DNA from: Agrostemma githago
Lineage: Eukaryota > Streptophyta > Magnoliopsida > Caryophyllales > Caryophyllaceae
Direction of reading: 5' to 3'
DNA length: 64,000 nt
Assembly: GCA_958450325.1 (NCBI GenBank)
Contig: OY288243.1
Location: forward strand, 55,450,378 to 55,514,377
Shown here: one piece after another, positions 11,608 to 23,694 of the stretch
Position numbering within the stretch: position 1 is the first letter of the stretch
Layout: every line of letters starts with the position of its first letter
The notes under the pieces: generated by a model
What the model was told of the DNA's origin: nothing
Databases searched by the model: none
What the model saw: the letters and a program-made list of their open reading frames with translations, nothing else
Translations under genes and position numbers: made by a program

Positions 11608-14073
11608 ATAAATAATACGAATTTTACTAAAAATAGTGAATTGTAAACATATAAGAAATTATTAGTGAAAATAGTTTTGACTAAAAATATATTCAAAATA
11701 AAATCGACTATTTTCCCATTTATTAGTATAAATCGTAAAACGAAAATTAATTTATCAAACAAGTATACAAACCTCAATTATAATATAAAAATACGATTTT
11801 GAGTTAAAATTATAAATTAACGAAACCTGAAGAAAATATGAAATCGTTATTATTTAGTTATTAGTATCACGATAACCGACAAAATATTATAACGATCATT
11901 AATGACAAAATTACTATCGATTTATAAAAGGATATCGAAAGTTGTAAAATATTTATAAAGTACACAATTTAAAAATAATATTATTAGCAAAAATAAATAG
12001 CTAAAATTAGAAAACCGAAGTTAAAATATTTACTACATACTATTACTCAAACATACGATATAAAATCGAGTAACGTCCTAAAGTAACCTTGAGTCGCTAA
12101 CCGAATCGGTCACAGACTTGTCTTCGAAGAGGAGTCTCACAAAACCCAAGAAAATTGGAGAAGAACGGAGAACCTCTTAGAGAATAGAACACAAAAATTG
12201 GGAGACAAAGAACACGGACTCGCCATCTTCAAACAGCAACCGACGAACAGCATCACGAAAGTCGACAACAGCAGCAAACAGACAACAGAGGCAGCAGGAC
12301 AGCACTATTAAGAGGAAGAAGAAGAATAAGACTACGGACTGAAAGACCATAAATGTGAAGCACGACAGCCACACACAAGACGATGACAATAAGAGCAAAA
12401 CAAGGAGATGACAATAACAGCCGTTCAAAAGTGGAACAGACAAAATTGCAGCAACGATCCCGTACAAGTGCAAGATGAAAGACAGAATTAAAGTTAAGAA
12501 AATTTTATAGAAATGGGAAGGAACGACAACAATAAAGAACAACAGCAACAATGATGAGATGATGAAGAATAACGAGACAAATGAAGGAATAGAGGAACGA
12601 AGAGGAAAGAAGCAACCAAAGACAACAGTAGCAGGATCACAACGCATCAGTAGCAGCACACAAGGATGAGAGTAAGAAGGCAAAATGCGTAGAAGAATTA
12701 AGAACTAATCGAAACCAAATAGGTACAGCGACAAGAACAAGTGTAGCAATAATAACGACCAAAAATTACAACAACGTCAATCATAACATCGTGCATCAGG
12801 AACGATACATAAACGTGCCGACACGCACAAACAAACGACGAAGACAGAAGGAGAGGAAGCAAAAGAAGGAACGGAAATCAGCAACAGTAGCAGCAGGAAC
12901 AACACACACGGGCAGCAATAGAAGAATAAGAATAAGAACAACATACGAACTGTAGCCACGAGAAACAACAACGATGACGGAACAAAAAGATGCGAAGAAG
13001 AGAAGAAAAACAACAGTAAATCAATGGAAACAGCAGCTGGTTTACGACAAGAAAAAAATGATACAGCAGCAGCAAAAGAGAATGAGAACAGAAGAGGAAG
13101 AAAAAGAATAAGAAGGGCGAGGAAACTACCTCGGCTGATAGCAGAAGCAATGACAAAAACGATGGACAAGGAGAAAAATATGCAACACGAGACGGGGAAA
13201 GAAGAAAAATGGAGCAGGAAAATATCAGTAGCGATAACAAAACGCAGAAGGAGAAAGGCTGGTAGATGGAGAAATGTGCGTGAAAGAAGAAGAGGATGCC
13301 AGGGGAGGATTATAAGTATGCACCAGCAGGAGAAGCGAGCAACAAGTAAAAGGGAATGAATGAGGAGAAAGAGGGGGAAAGAATGAAGCACTTTGAGGAT
13401 GAACGAAGAGGTGGAAGGGTGATGGTGAGATGAATGAAGGTGATAAGCTGAATGAGGGGAAAGATAAGTGAAGCGGTGGGAAATAGAAAGTAAAGCGGGG
13501 GTGTATGTAATAAGTGGGAAGGGGAAATGAATCAACTCGATTAAATGAATCGGGTAGGAGATGAATCCTATAATGATAAGTTGATTGAACACAAATCGAA
13601 TTAAAACGAGTTAATAAAATTAATAAATAATCGGGCCACCAAATAAAATGAGTAAATTAATTATTCGAGATGAAAACGAAGCTTATAGAAATAAATAATT
13701 TTCGATAAAGTGAATTAAATTAATTTTTCGAGGAAAGATAATAGTGTTTGGATAAAACTTAAAATAAATGAGCTTCGAGCCAAAAATAGAAAATTCGAGC
13801 TTAAATATAAACAATCATAAGAATTTAGAATTTAAATCGTCGAAATAGACTTTCGATAAGAATTAAATTAAATGTATAAAATAAATTGAAATATAAATAA
13901 AAATATGTTTTAAATATAAGAAGAGTTTTCGAGACATAAAATTTTAGGAGTTTGAAACGATTAAACGATAAATTCGTTTTATAATAATTTTGAGATTACA
14001 AGTTAAATCGTAAACAAATAAAATACGAACATAAATTTAAATTAATTTAATTTAAAAAATCAGGGGTGTTACA
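11608..14073 (-). repeat. Minus-strand chromovirus-like LTR, 5' end at 14,073
   Basis: Read on the minus strand it begins TGTAACACCCCTGATTTTTT, a characteristic chromovirus LTR start. Its far end is not present: Tat element A is inserted at 11,607/11,608. The AT-rich flanks (11,608-12,100 and 13,570-14,060) enclose a 1.4 kb strand-asymmetric section. No coding domain is visible. The boundary at 14,073 is clear; the family assignment is inferred from the terminus only. Confidence 0.65.
12150..13570. repeat. Purine-rich low-complexity tract (plus strand) inside the LTR
   Basis: The plus strand is rich in GAAGAA/AACAGCAG/GGAAAG runs; the minus strand is therefore pyrimidine-rich. Several overlapping long open frames on both strands, the longest 271 codons on the minus strand at 12,777-13,592, follow from this composition. 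Their products are Leu/Phe/Ser-rich or Lys/Arg/Glu-rich and match no family I know. Confidence 0.7.
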
Positions 14074-15300
14074 TAAAAGCAGCTGCGCGAGCCACCGTGT
14101 CTTGAGAGATAGGAATTTTTTGAATCCACTTGAGCAATGCAACAGCCTCTACGTCAAACTCCCCCAGCGAAGAGAAGGAGAAAGGCATGAACCCATAACC
14201 AATCTTGATGCACAAATCTCCATACTTGGCGCACTTATGTTGAGCAGCATCAACGATCACGGGACCAGGCAGAAAATCGAACATCGCGTACTGAGTCAAA
14301 GGGGACGACCCCGTCAGATCGACACACCCATCACGCTCCCTATCCCATAAATAAAGAAGCAAATCCGTCGGGCGTAGGGGCCTGTTGTGCCTATCAATCA
14401 AACTGACGTCCTCCTCCTTACCGACCGAAATACCAGATCGGAAGCAGATATCCAAAAGGGTGTCGCGGACCAGGCTATATCTATGCTTAATACCAACGGT
14501 ACCAGCACACGACACAACAAGATCTCCAAAAGTGTCCCCAACAAAAACTCGGGAACAGGCGGGACAAGGTTTAGGCTCCGAGAACAAAAGGACACAGAAC
14601 CGATAGCTAAAGACAGAGCGGTAGGTCCTCCCATTCATGGTCAGCCCCAGCCCGAAGATAGGCACTGCGCACAACCTATCAGACGTGTGAGCACCCTACA
14701 CAGACTTCCACAATGCAACCTGTCGCCGAGTCAAGAAGAAATATGATACTACCGAAGCAGCAACCATCGTGAAATATATATCTGCCAATTTCTTCACGAG
14801 TTTGGGGGCAGCAATCTCACTAGGATTAAGGGGAAGGTCGGAACCGGTGGTCTCGTTAAACAGAGCCAATGCCCCATCGAAGGTCGGCCCGGGAGCTAAG
14901 ACAGCTGAAGGCCGAAGGAGCATAGCCTTCAACTCAGAGGACTACAGGAGGGAGGCTAAAAAGACATAGTGTAGAACATCCCCAACACTGTACACACCAA
15001 GCCCTCCAAAATTAAAGGGCAGAGTGGAAAGACGCCACTGTCAGTCCCCAAACCGGGGGCCGAACGCGGTGACAATGCGCTCCAAGCTAGACCGCAGTGC
15101 CGCATCGAAGGTCTTAGCCGAGTCGAAAACCGTAGGGGGCAGGTGCGCAGAGTAAAGAAAAGTTTAGAAATAGCAGTACATGCACGAAGTAACAACAACT
15201 CGCACTGTGGATTCTCAATCCTGGCAACAGAATCCATAAGCTCAATGGTCCTAGTAACTCTCTTTGTCACAAGCTCACTGCTGAAATACGGCAGACACTG
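14074..15300 (-). pseudogene. Decayed plant reverse-transcriptase-domain protein, C-terminal part
   Basis: Minus-strand fragments in several frames match in order the C-terminal half of a repeated plant family annotated as reverse-transcriptase-domain proteins. First comes NPQCELLLLRAC...KLFFTLRTCP (about 15,170-15,230). Next is QWRLSTLPFNFGGLGVYS (about 15,000-15,050, with an in-frame TGA just before). Then come a zinc-knuckle-like CPACSRVFVGDTFGD, SCAGTVGIKHRY and RPTDLLLYLWDRE...CVDLTGSSPL, which resembles an endonuclease-like D...D pattern (14,074-14,674). Frameshifts and stops separate the pieces, so it is not functional. The catalytic RT motifs would lie upstream and are absent; a trinucleotide repeat starts there. 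The C-terminus is cut by the minus-strand LTR at 14,073. It is likely a LINE-type remnant; the family recognition is from memory of conserved blocks. Confidence 0.75.
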
Positions 15301-15316
15301 ACGGGGCCACCAAGAA

Positions 15317-15361
15317 TTATTATTATTATTATTATTATTATCATTATTATTATCATCGTCG

Positions 15362-15396
<35 letters not shown>

Positions 15397-15420
15397 GTCG
15401 ATCATCATCATATCATTATC
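15317..15420. repeat. Compound trinucleotide microsatellite (ATT)n/(ATC)n
   Basis: Runs of ATT followed by runs of ATC/GTC. Read on the minus strand they create an artificial Asp/Asn-rich open frame. Confidence 0.95.
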
Positions 15421-15587
15421 ATCATTATAGGTAGGTAGATAGGTAGATAATAAAGGCAATGGATAAGTTTTATCAAACAATTAATAATTTAGTTAATTAT
15501 TATGACAAATTATTAAAAAGGAAAATAAAATGTTTCTGATAGAAAAATTAATAAGTAAATTAATAAAAAGGAAAATGAAAAGATTTT
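15421..15587. other. AT-rich intergenic DNA
   Basis: Repeats of TTAATAA/AAAGGAAAAT; no gene seen. It continues at 22,757 on the other side of the copia-type insertion. Confidence 0.7.
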
Positions 15588-15592
15588 GATAA

Positions 15593-16284
15593 TGAAGGGT
15601 TACAACCCTTAAACCCAAGGACATGTTACGAGTATTAACCAAAAGGACAAAAGAAGAGGGATAACAATTATACCTTATTTGCAGCGGAACAGCGTATTAA
15701 TAAGAAGTATAATAACCCAGAAATATATATAATCTCCACGGAAAGAATAAATAATCTCACGGACAGAATAAAGCACCCCAAACGTGATGCCTCCTTTGGT
15801 ATCCACACGGGTACGGAACTGCGACGTATATGCTAGTATAAGGGTTTTGTGAGACGGTCTCACAAAATTCTCTCTCTAATAATATATGAATCAATACTCA
15901 CAATTGTATCATTTGGTTCATCATATGAACCTCCTTATATAGGAGAGATATGTTAACTACTTAACCTAGAAGTTATTCTATAACTCCAATTGGTATAATT
16001 AGATTATCACAATAACTCTAGTTACCATAACTAGATTATTACTATAATTCTAATTACCATAACCCGACAGCACAGCTGAGTCGTATTACTACTGACCCGA
16101 TATATTAATATACCGATATATTAATAATATCCCGTACACATTGTGTGTGACCCAATGGGCCCACTTAAGACTACCAGACATATAACTCATTTATATGTCA
16201 ACCCGACATCGACCTCTAGCAAGGCATATCGGATACATAGACTTAAGCGGGTTAATCCGTAGGACAGTGGACATAACTCCTTCA
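15593..16284 (-). repeat. 3' LTR of the copia-type element (TGAAGG...CCTTCA)
   Basis: 692 bp with the short terminal inverted repeat TGAAGG/CCTTCA. On the minus strand it carries a TATATAAGG promoter-like box near 15,930. Confidence 0.93.
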
Positions 16285-16300
16285 GTCTCCCACTTGTACA
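16285..16300 (-). other. Polypurine tract (minus strand)
   Basis: The minus strand reads CAAGTGGGAGAC directly before the LTR start TGAAGG. Confidence 0.75.
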
Positions 16301-19300
16301 TGTCCTCTCAAGAACGGCGTTAAGTCTCTTTGCTACTATTGTCTCCAATTGAGAATGAGGTAAGAAGAAGTGTCATCCTCACATATCTCAATCTTTTACT
16401 CGAATCTTTGAGCTGACTTGTTAAAAGAGCAGATGGATGACAATCATCCTATCTGAGCGCGGCCACGCATTTGCACAAGTCACACTCTTCGAGTGGCCAA
16501 GAAACAATAAATTCCATTCAATAAAGGAAGAGCAAATCCCCTCTTGTCTAACCACATCCTATCACATGATCCATGCATGCCCAATAACCATCCATAGCCC
16601 CCTTTCACAGCTGACGAGGAATAGTATCAAAACATACACATCACATGTACAGAATAGTCAAAGACTCAGGTCTAAAGACCGTACAAGTTCATAACTTGCA
16701 AAGAACTTTACTGACACTAAGCGAAATCTTAGTAAAATCCTTTTCGGCGGGTCTGTCTAATGCATGTTCTTAACATACACCCGTGTGTCTGTTTTAGTAT
16801 CTCAATACTTATGACTCAAGGAACTTAGTCATCAACCAACTCACACACTAGTCATTTAAGGATATTCAAATGTCCCAACACAATACCCTGACTAGAGACA
16901 AAATAATTACATCATCCAAATAGAGTTCCAAGACTAAGTCACGTACTTAGTGATCTATTTCATCAATGTAAATTATTTAGGGACAAAACTCGGTTACATT
17001 AACCAAATGACAATATGTCATACATATATCAATTATCGAAATAACTCCCACTAAACCAAACACCTCTAAAAGTACTAAGACCACTCGCCCATGCGTCTTA
17101 TACCGATCATAACCAATATGATCTTTGTGTAGAGAAGTTTTCGGGACATACAACATTTGTATCGGTTATTTACAAGCATATGACCAATCTACCTTATCTC
17201 AATTAAGGCAAACTGTTAGTTTCATAAGCAATAATTGCTTCATAAACTTTAAAGTTGAGTGCGTGTTTGATTCGTAACCAAACGTCTATTTGCTTCAAAA
17301 GCAATAGAATACTAACTTTAGTTATAATACTAGTCACAAAGTTGTCCTTTGGAACCGTTCCAACACACAACTTCTCATTCAACACAAAATATACTGAGAT
17401 TACAATCTCACGTCATCTTTGTCTATTTGGAAATATGAATCGTTGTAACTTGTTTACAATAATTCGCTTATCACATCATGCGCATCTCTTAAATAATTCA
17501 TTTTTTTTGCTTCTTAAGCGCAAAAGAACAATTCTTAGATAGCAATTTAGTGACACTCACTAGATTAGTATCTACTCGTCACACGAGCACATAATAAACA
17601 ACTTTCTTGCCAAGTCTCGTAGACTAAAGCAACCAAATGTTGTTTAGTTAGAGAAGTATGTCACTTACATACCAAATCATAACGATAAATGCACTCCCAC
17701 TAGCCTCTTGTACACACTTTGTCTCTCTTCGTCTCAAAGGAAAACAAACATCTTTGAATTACCATATTAAGAACGAAGATATAACTCCATAGTACTTGCT
17801 CCAATCAAATTGGATCATTCACATTTGTCTTGCAATTTTGATAATATGAAATTCATACGATGAGTCGCGCACACATCATATTGCATCTCTCTCAAGAAAT
17901 GTATTTCACACATATATGTCCAAAACTCATCAAATGAGTGATGACATTCAAAATGCTAAAACGATTCTAATAGACTTAAGCATAATGTTGTAAAAAGAGT
18001 TTTTCATAGTCATTACTATGAGATCAATCCTTAACTACCAACTATGCTTCATAGATACTCTTATATCAATCCATATCATCTTTATATTGAAGACTATTCT
18101 TCACTATAAGACCCATTTAACCAAAATCTATACTTGGTAGTAATGGTATATGAAATCTATTAGATTTTATGTGACTTTTGGAGTCTTTGCCCAGTATTGT
18201 TTCATCATAGGTCAAACCTATGTAGGATAATATTTTGCAGGTAAGATGATCATGACTTTTCATGGATGCATCAATATTCTCTACAATTGTTGAAGAGAAA
18301 TCCTGTTAATCTTGAACAATTTCAAGGTCGATTCTACTCCCACTGTTTCTATTAGAAATCACATATTTTTAAAAGAAACATACCACTCCATGCAACAAAA
18401 CAGTTTTGCTCTTTGGATGGTTTGTAGAATTAATATAATACTCCTAATAAAACACATGCCATAATTGAATCTAAGTTCTAGAAAACAATTTTCTTTAAAC
18501 TTGACTTGATAATTAAGAAAAGACTTTTAAGAACATTTTCAATCCATATCTCATATGGTGTCTATTCTCCGACTTACATGGACAATCTCATCAACATTTG
18601 TACAAAGACTTTTATAGTGCATAAGCTTCTAAAGCGCCAATAAAATCTGCATAACTCATCATAGACCAAATCATATCAAATATGGTTCGATGTAGTTTGA
18701 AACATTTTTCACTACTTCTAAGATGATCACAATCTTTTAGTTCAATTCCTCCCTGTTTCAATCATATCGAACAAAACCATACGTGTTACCCATTTTGCAA
18801 CATCACTAGTTAAACTCACACATATCTGTATGTGTGTGGTCTAACAAGTCTAAGTAACCTCCCACTACAATTATTAGGAGTCACTTGTAATGTCATTTAT
18901 CCATCTAAACAAGATCCATTTACCTCAGTTGATCCTTATCAATAAAGTTTATAATTCCATCATTATGAAACTTATTCTTATGTCTCTTGTCTCATGGATT
19001 AAGGACAATGCCATAATAGGTAAAACTCGTGTCGAGGGACGGAACCTTTTGATTGTTATGTTACAATTAAAAGCATTCACTACTAGGAATGTAGAGCCCA
19101 ACAGACATGTTAGCATTATTGTACCTCATATTCTTGCAAGGTATAGAGCAACAATTGTTCTACTTTTATTAAAACTTTTCATGCCCATACATGAAACAGA
19201 ATCAATATTCTTGCTTATGACTAGTACAAGAATAACATTTATTCAATTCCAGTATTCAGCTTTATGGTAAAATTAAGTGATTTTCTTTTTATATATGAAA

Positions 19301-22045
19301 CAACAACGTTTGTCAATTTCATCATAAAACACTTCACTTATATACCATTATTCTACCCTCTTTGAGCCATCACATTCACAATATAATAGTTGCATTTGGT
19401 ATCTTATACCAAAACAGTAGAATGCAAGTAACAATTACTCTAGTAACATACACACCTGAAGTCATACTTCAATTGATTTGCAGATTTTCTAGACACTTCT
19501 AGAAAGCTATCTACCAATGCATGCCGTATATTTGTCATTACATTAATGACTAATAAAATCATACCTAATCTAAATTTGGCAACAACTTTGGGTATGATAA
19601 CAATTATCCTTCCCTTACTTTAGCCAACATCTTAGATTCATTAATCACTATCTCAAGCAATTTTATTAATGAACTCATAGAACATTAGTATTATTTGCCT
19701 TCTTGATACAATGTTCAATCATCTTTTAACATCTCATGCTAAAAGGTGAGAAACTTTATTAAGTCACATGTTTATTCATAATAAAGTGACCTAAACTTAG
19801 GACTAATTGAAAGAATTTCAATTCCTAATTCTTTAGAAAGAAGCATCCAACATTTCCTGATTATCAATATAATCACGTCATCGTATGACATATGGATTAA
19901 TTAGATCATCTTCAATATTTTCTCACTTAATGGGAACGGTTCCCTTTATTGAAAGGATTAATTTTGGTACTTATAATCATCTTCATGACTCTAATTATAC
20001 AGTTCATACTGTACATTAACATTGGTAATAATTTGTCGGAATTATTCTTCACAAGGACAAAATCCGTATCTCTAATTTTGAGAACGATTCTCAAGATACC
20101 AATCGATGAGGTTGAACAATTCAAACTCATCTTTAATAAATGTGATAACGGTAACTAAATTATAACTACATGTATATGCAAAGTAAAACGATAATTAATA
20201 TTAACAATCTTAAACAATTTTAAGATAAAATCATGAAAACTACCCTCAAGTTCGCATAATATTCCAAGATCCTAAACCTTTTGTCGCTCAAGTGAACTTG
20301 GGCTCACTGCTCAAGCTCCAAAAGTAAAGGTAGACAACAAACTTGTCAATTACATCTCTATGTAATTCTTGGTTCGTCGGAATTAGTCATCATATGACAC
20401 CAACTATTTGCCTCAAAGCCCAAGTCCGACTTGATAGCATTGTTAAGCAAACCAGACCGAACCTGTGGGTAACCGTTACCCACCTACTCAGTCCACACAC
20501 ATCGGCAAAGCACCGCTTAGGCAGTCACTTCAACCAATGATATGAAATTGTTGTAGTGGTCAATTCTGGAAAGGCAATACTTAATATTTGTGTGAGGGAT
20601 TAAATGCATATGGGTTCTAAACATGCTGCTAGGTCAACTTACAAGGCGACCTATTAGTTCTAAGCACACAAGTCACAAGTCTAAACAATAAAATTTATGC
20701 ATCGTATGACATAATTATTTAATTGTTATTAGTGATTTGCGCATAAAACAAGTTAAAAGATCCCATATTTTGACTTATAATCATATTACAATTCATAATT
20801 ACTATTTGGTTTGAACAATTTCACCAATATCTTTCATTTTTCAACTACGAGGAACAATTTCCCACCCGGAAAAATTGAACGGATATACAAAACTCGATTC
20901 ACAATCGATCTGCAACTTATAATTGTCATATAGATGAACAATTCATCAAAATCAAATAGGACTCGAGAAACTCTTTTTCCGATCTATTTATGATAATATG
21001 ATAATTTAAATGCATAAAATTATTTAGCCGATTTAGAAAACTAATTTTTCATTGATCCGGAAAAATAAAAGTATAATCCATGTTTGATTCATAATCAACA
21101 CATAAACGCAAGAAAACGACTTTTCTTAAAAGCGTCACTCGACCCGATACCATGTCGTCCGAGTAAATATTGTGTCGTCTTGGTCAAACCTTTGTCGTCC
21201 GGGTCATCCCGCTCCAACCGGGAGATACCCGTACCGACCGAGTCACACTCGTGCCCACCGAGTCATACTCATGCAAACCGAGTCACACCCGTTCCGACTG
21301 AGTCACACTTGTGTCGACCGGGCTGACCTTGTTTCGTTCCGTCTCCACCATAATTAAAACGGGTCTTGTCCTAATCTTATTAGGACTCATCGTCAACAAT
21401 AAATTCTAATAATTTTATGTTCTCAATTTCAATCGAGTCTTGACTAATCTTATTAGTCTCATCGTCAACAAAGAAATTAAAGATTATAGTGGATTAATTT
21501 AGGGTAAAATTAAATTAAAAGTAATCAATATTAGATCTTAAATTAATTTTAATAGTCAATTTCAGAATTTAACAAATTAAATTCACAAATTAAAACAAAC
21601 CCTAAACTTGATCGAAAATCTCATAGAGTAACCGCAATATCAATGTAACTTTTACAAATCATTACTCAAATATGATATAAAATATTGTCAGGCTAAAGAT
21701 TATCTAATAATCGAACCAATCTACACATGATATTATCAAATAATCACTTGTTGTATGCTAACCTATATAGAGCTTTCATGCTCACATTATACATAGCATG
21801 TCAAACAATGTCAAATCAAGTGTAGTGCGTAAGTGTGGCAGCCGGCATGCAATGGGTAAACACAACATGGCAACATCAATTCTTATTTGATTAACAAAAA
21901 TAAAATCAAAAAATTATGCGTGAGAATTAATCGAGAACAATTCTCGCGAGGCGGAAAATAAAATCAAATTAATACGCAATAGAATCCCTCATAACCAATT
22001 ATGAGACAAAGATTCGGGTCAATTTGATTAATACTACATAACAGA
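16301..22045 (-). other. Non-coding interior of the copia-type element
   Basis: Long AT-rich sequence with many stops in all frames. The longest open frame (plus, 18,890-19,270) is antisense to the element and resembles nothing. A degenerate tandem array lies at 21,200-21,330. No genes supported. Confidence 0.8.
21200..21330. repeat. Degenerate tandem repeat, about 21-bp unit
   Basis: Units built on ACCGAGTCACACTCGTGCC recur about five times with substitutions. They lie in the 5' leader of the element (minus-strand sense), roughly 750 bp after the primer site. Confidence 0.75.
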
Positions 22046-22058
22046 GGCTCTGATACCA
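22046..22058 (-). other. Primer-binding site, initiator tRNA-Met type
   Basis: GGCTCTGATACCA on the plus strand, i.e. TGGTATCAGAGCC on the element strand, one base inside the right-hand LTR. Confidence 0.94.
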
Positions 22059-22059
22059 C

Positions 22060-22751
22060 TGAAGGGTTACAACCCTTAAACCCAAGGACATGTTACGAGT
22101 ATTAACCAAAAGGACAAAAGAAGAGGGATAACAATTATACCTTATTTGCAGCGGAACAGCGTATTAATAAGAAGTATAATAACCCAGAAATATATATAAT
22201 CTCCACGGAAAGAATAAATAATCTCACGGACAGAATAAAGCACCCCAAACGTGATGCCTCCTTTGGTATCCACACGGGTACGGAACTGCGACGTATATGC
22301 TAGTATAAGGGTTTTGTGAGACGGTCTCACAAAATTCTCTCTCTAATAATATATGAATCAATACTCACAATTGTATCATTTGGTTCATCATATGAACCTT
22401 CTTATATAGGAGAGATATGTTAACTACTTAACCTAGAAGTTATTCTATAACTCCAATTGGTATAATTAGATTATCACAATAACTCTAGTTACCATAACTA
22501 GATTATTACTATAATTCTAATTACCATAACCCGACAGCACAGCTGAGTCGTATTACTACTGACCCGATATATTAATATACCGATATATTAATAATATCCC
22601 GTACACATTGTGTGTGACCCAATGGGCCCACTTAAGACTACCAGACATATAACTCATTTATATGTCAACCCGACATCGACCTCTAGCAAGGCATATCGGA
22701 TACATAGACTTAAGCGGGTTAATCCGTAGGACAGTGGACATAACTCCTTCA
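22060..22751 (-). repeat. 5' LTR of the copia-type element
   Basis: 692 bp, virtually identical to 15,593-16,284, with the same 62-codon chance ORF in both copies (15,675-15,863 and 22,142-22,330). Confidence 0.93.
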
Positions 22752-22756
22752 GATAA

Positions 22757-23460
22757 AACATTTAATAATTTAATTAACTAAAAATTTAACAAAAATAAAA
22801 TTTAATAATCCATATAGTAATATAATATAGTTTTAAATAAAGGCAAATGAAATTTTTTTAATAAAAAAAGTTAATAACTTAATTAATAAAAAATAAAAAA
22901 AAATCTAATAGATTACAATATTTAATAAAAAAAATCTAATAAATATGTCATGTTGCGAAATTTAAATTGAAATGTAGAAAAATAATAGTTTATAAACCAT
23001 ATAATAAAAAATTTATTGTAATATTGTATTTTTTTAATAAAAACAAATGAAAAGTGTTAGACAAAAAAATTAATAAGTTAATAAATCAAAATTTTAATTT
23101 CAAAAAGTTAATAAAACATTTAATAACACATGTTTTTTTTTAATAAAGTGCCTTCACATTCACTGGCCTTTGTTCGGTTTATTTATACTTTTGAGTACTT
23201 ATATATAGGAAAACATGATAAAAAGAGGTCAGAAATAAATGACCAAAAGAAGGCATAACATTATCAATACGAATAATGTGTTTCTACATTTTAGAAGGCG
23301 ATGCATATGGCAGAAATAATAAATTAGGATCCATGTTATATTAGTCCTTGTTCAAAACATCTTTTTTGCATCTATTACGTCCTAAGATAGTAAGTACTGC
23401 TATTATTTTGCCAATATTTTGGCAAAGAATTTGTAAAAATGTAGTAGAGGAAGTCAAAAT
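22757..23460. other. AT-rich upstream region of the GDSL gene
   Basis: Very AT-rich, with TTAATAA and AAAAATC runs up to about 23,150, then more balanced sequence leading to the gene's TATA box. No gene seen. Confidence 0.65.
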
Positions 23461-23464
23461 ATGA

Positions 23465-23473
23465 GTATATAAG
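23465..23473 (+). promoter_or_regulatory. Probable TATA box of the GDSL gene
   Basis: GTATATAAG about 225 bp upstream of the ATG, followed after about 30 bp by a TCATTACA start-like context. It implies a 5' UTR of about 200 bases. Confidence 0.6.
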
Positions 23474-23694
23474 AGAACATACTCTCCCATTAGCTTCAGT
23501 TCATTACATATAAATCAAATATTCAAGCTTAAGGCAAATGCAAAAATCACTCTATTTAATCTAATTTGTGTTTATCTCTTCTTAATCAAAACCACGATTT
23601 TAGAAAACGTTTGTTTATTAAAAAATACCTGCCTTTTTTTCGGAAATAGTCTATACATTGCTAGTTGTTACATACTCTTGAAATTTTTGCATGC

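Larger units (their letters stand above)
15593..22751 (-). mobile_element. Complete young LTR retrotransposon, copia-type ends, no coding capacity (7159 bp)
   Basis: Two 692-bp LTRs (15,593-16,284 and 22,060-22,751) differ, by eye, at one position (CCTCCTT versus CCTTCTT near 15,938/22,405). GATAA flanks both ends (15,588-15,592 and 22,752-22,756), a perfect 5-bp target duplication. The initiator-Met primer site lies inside the right LTR and the purine tract inside the left LTR, so the element reads on the minus strand. The 5.8 kb interior holds no ORF above about 130 codons and no Gag or Pol motif. It must have been mobilised in trans. The CTCCCACTTGTACATGTCC junction is typical of Ty1/copia 3' ends, but the superfamily cannot be proven without protein. 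Confidence 0.93.

Noticed and set aside
12777..13592. 271-codon minus-strand open frame
   Set aside because: Leu/Phe/Ser-rich low-complexity product inside a purine-skewed LTR tract; overlapping frames on both strands are equally open; no domain.
14956..15480. Asp/Asn-rich 174-codon minus-strand frame
   Set aside because: The acidic run is the translated trinucleotide microsatellite; only the downstream part belongs to the RT-domain relic.
18890..19270. 126-codon ORF as a gene of the copia-type element
   Set aside because: Antisense to the element, no motif, AT-rich hydrophobic composition.
15675..22330. Identical 62-codon ORFs at 15,675-15,863 and 22,142-22,330 as a repeated small gene
   Set aside because: They are the same position in two nearly identical LTRs.
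23665..23694. Upstream extension of the GDSL frame to 23,665
   Set aside because: No ATG there; the first in-frame ATG at 23,695 gives a normal signal peptide.
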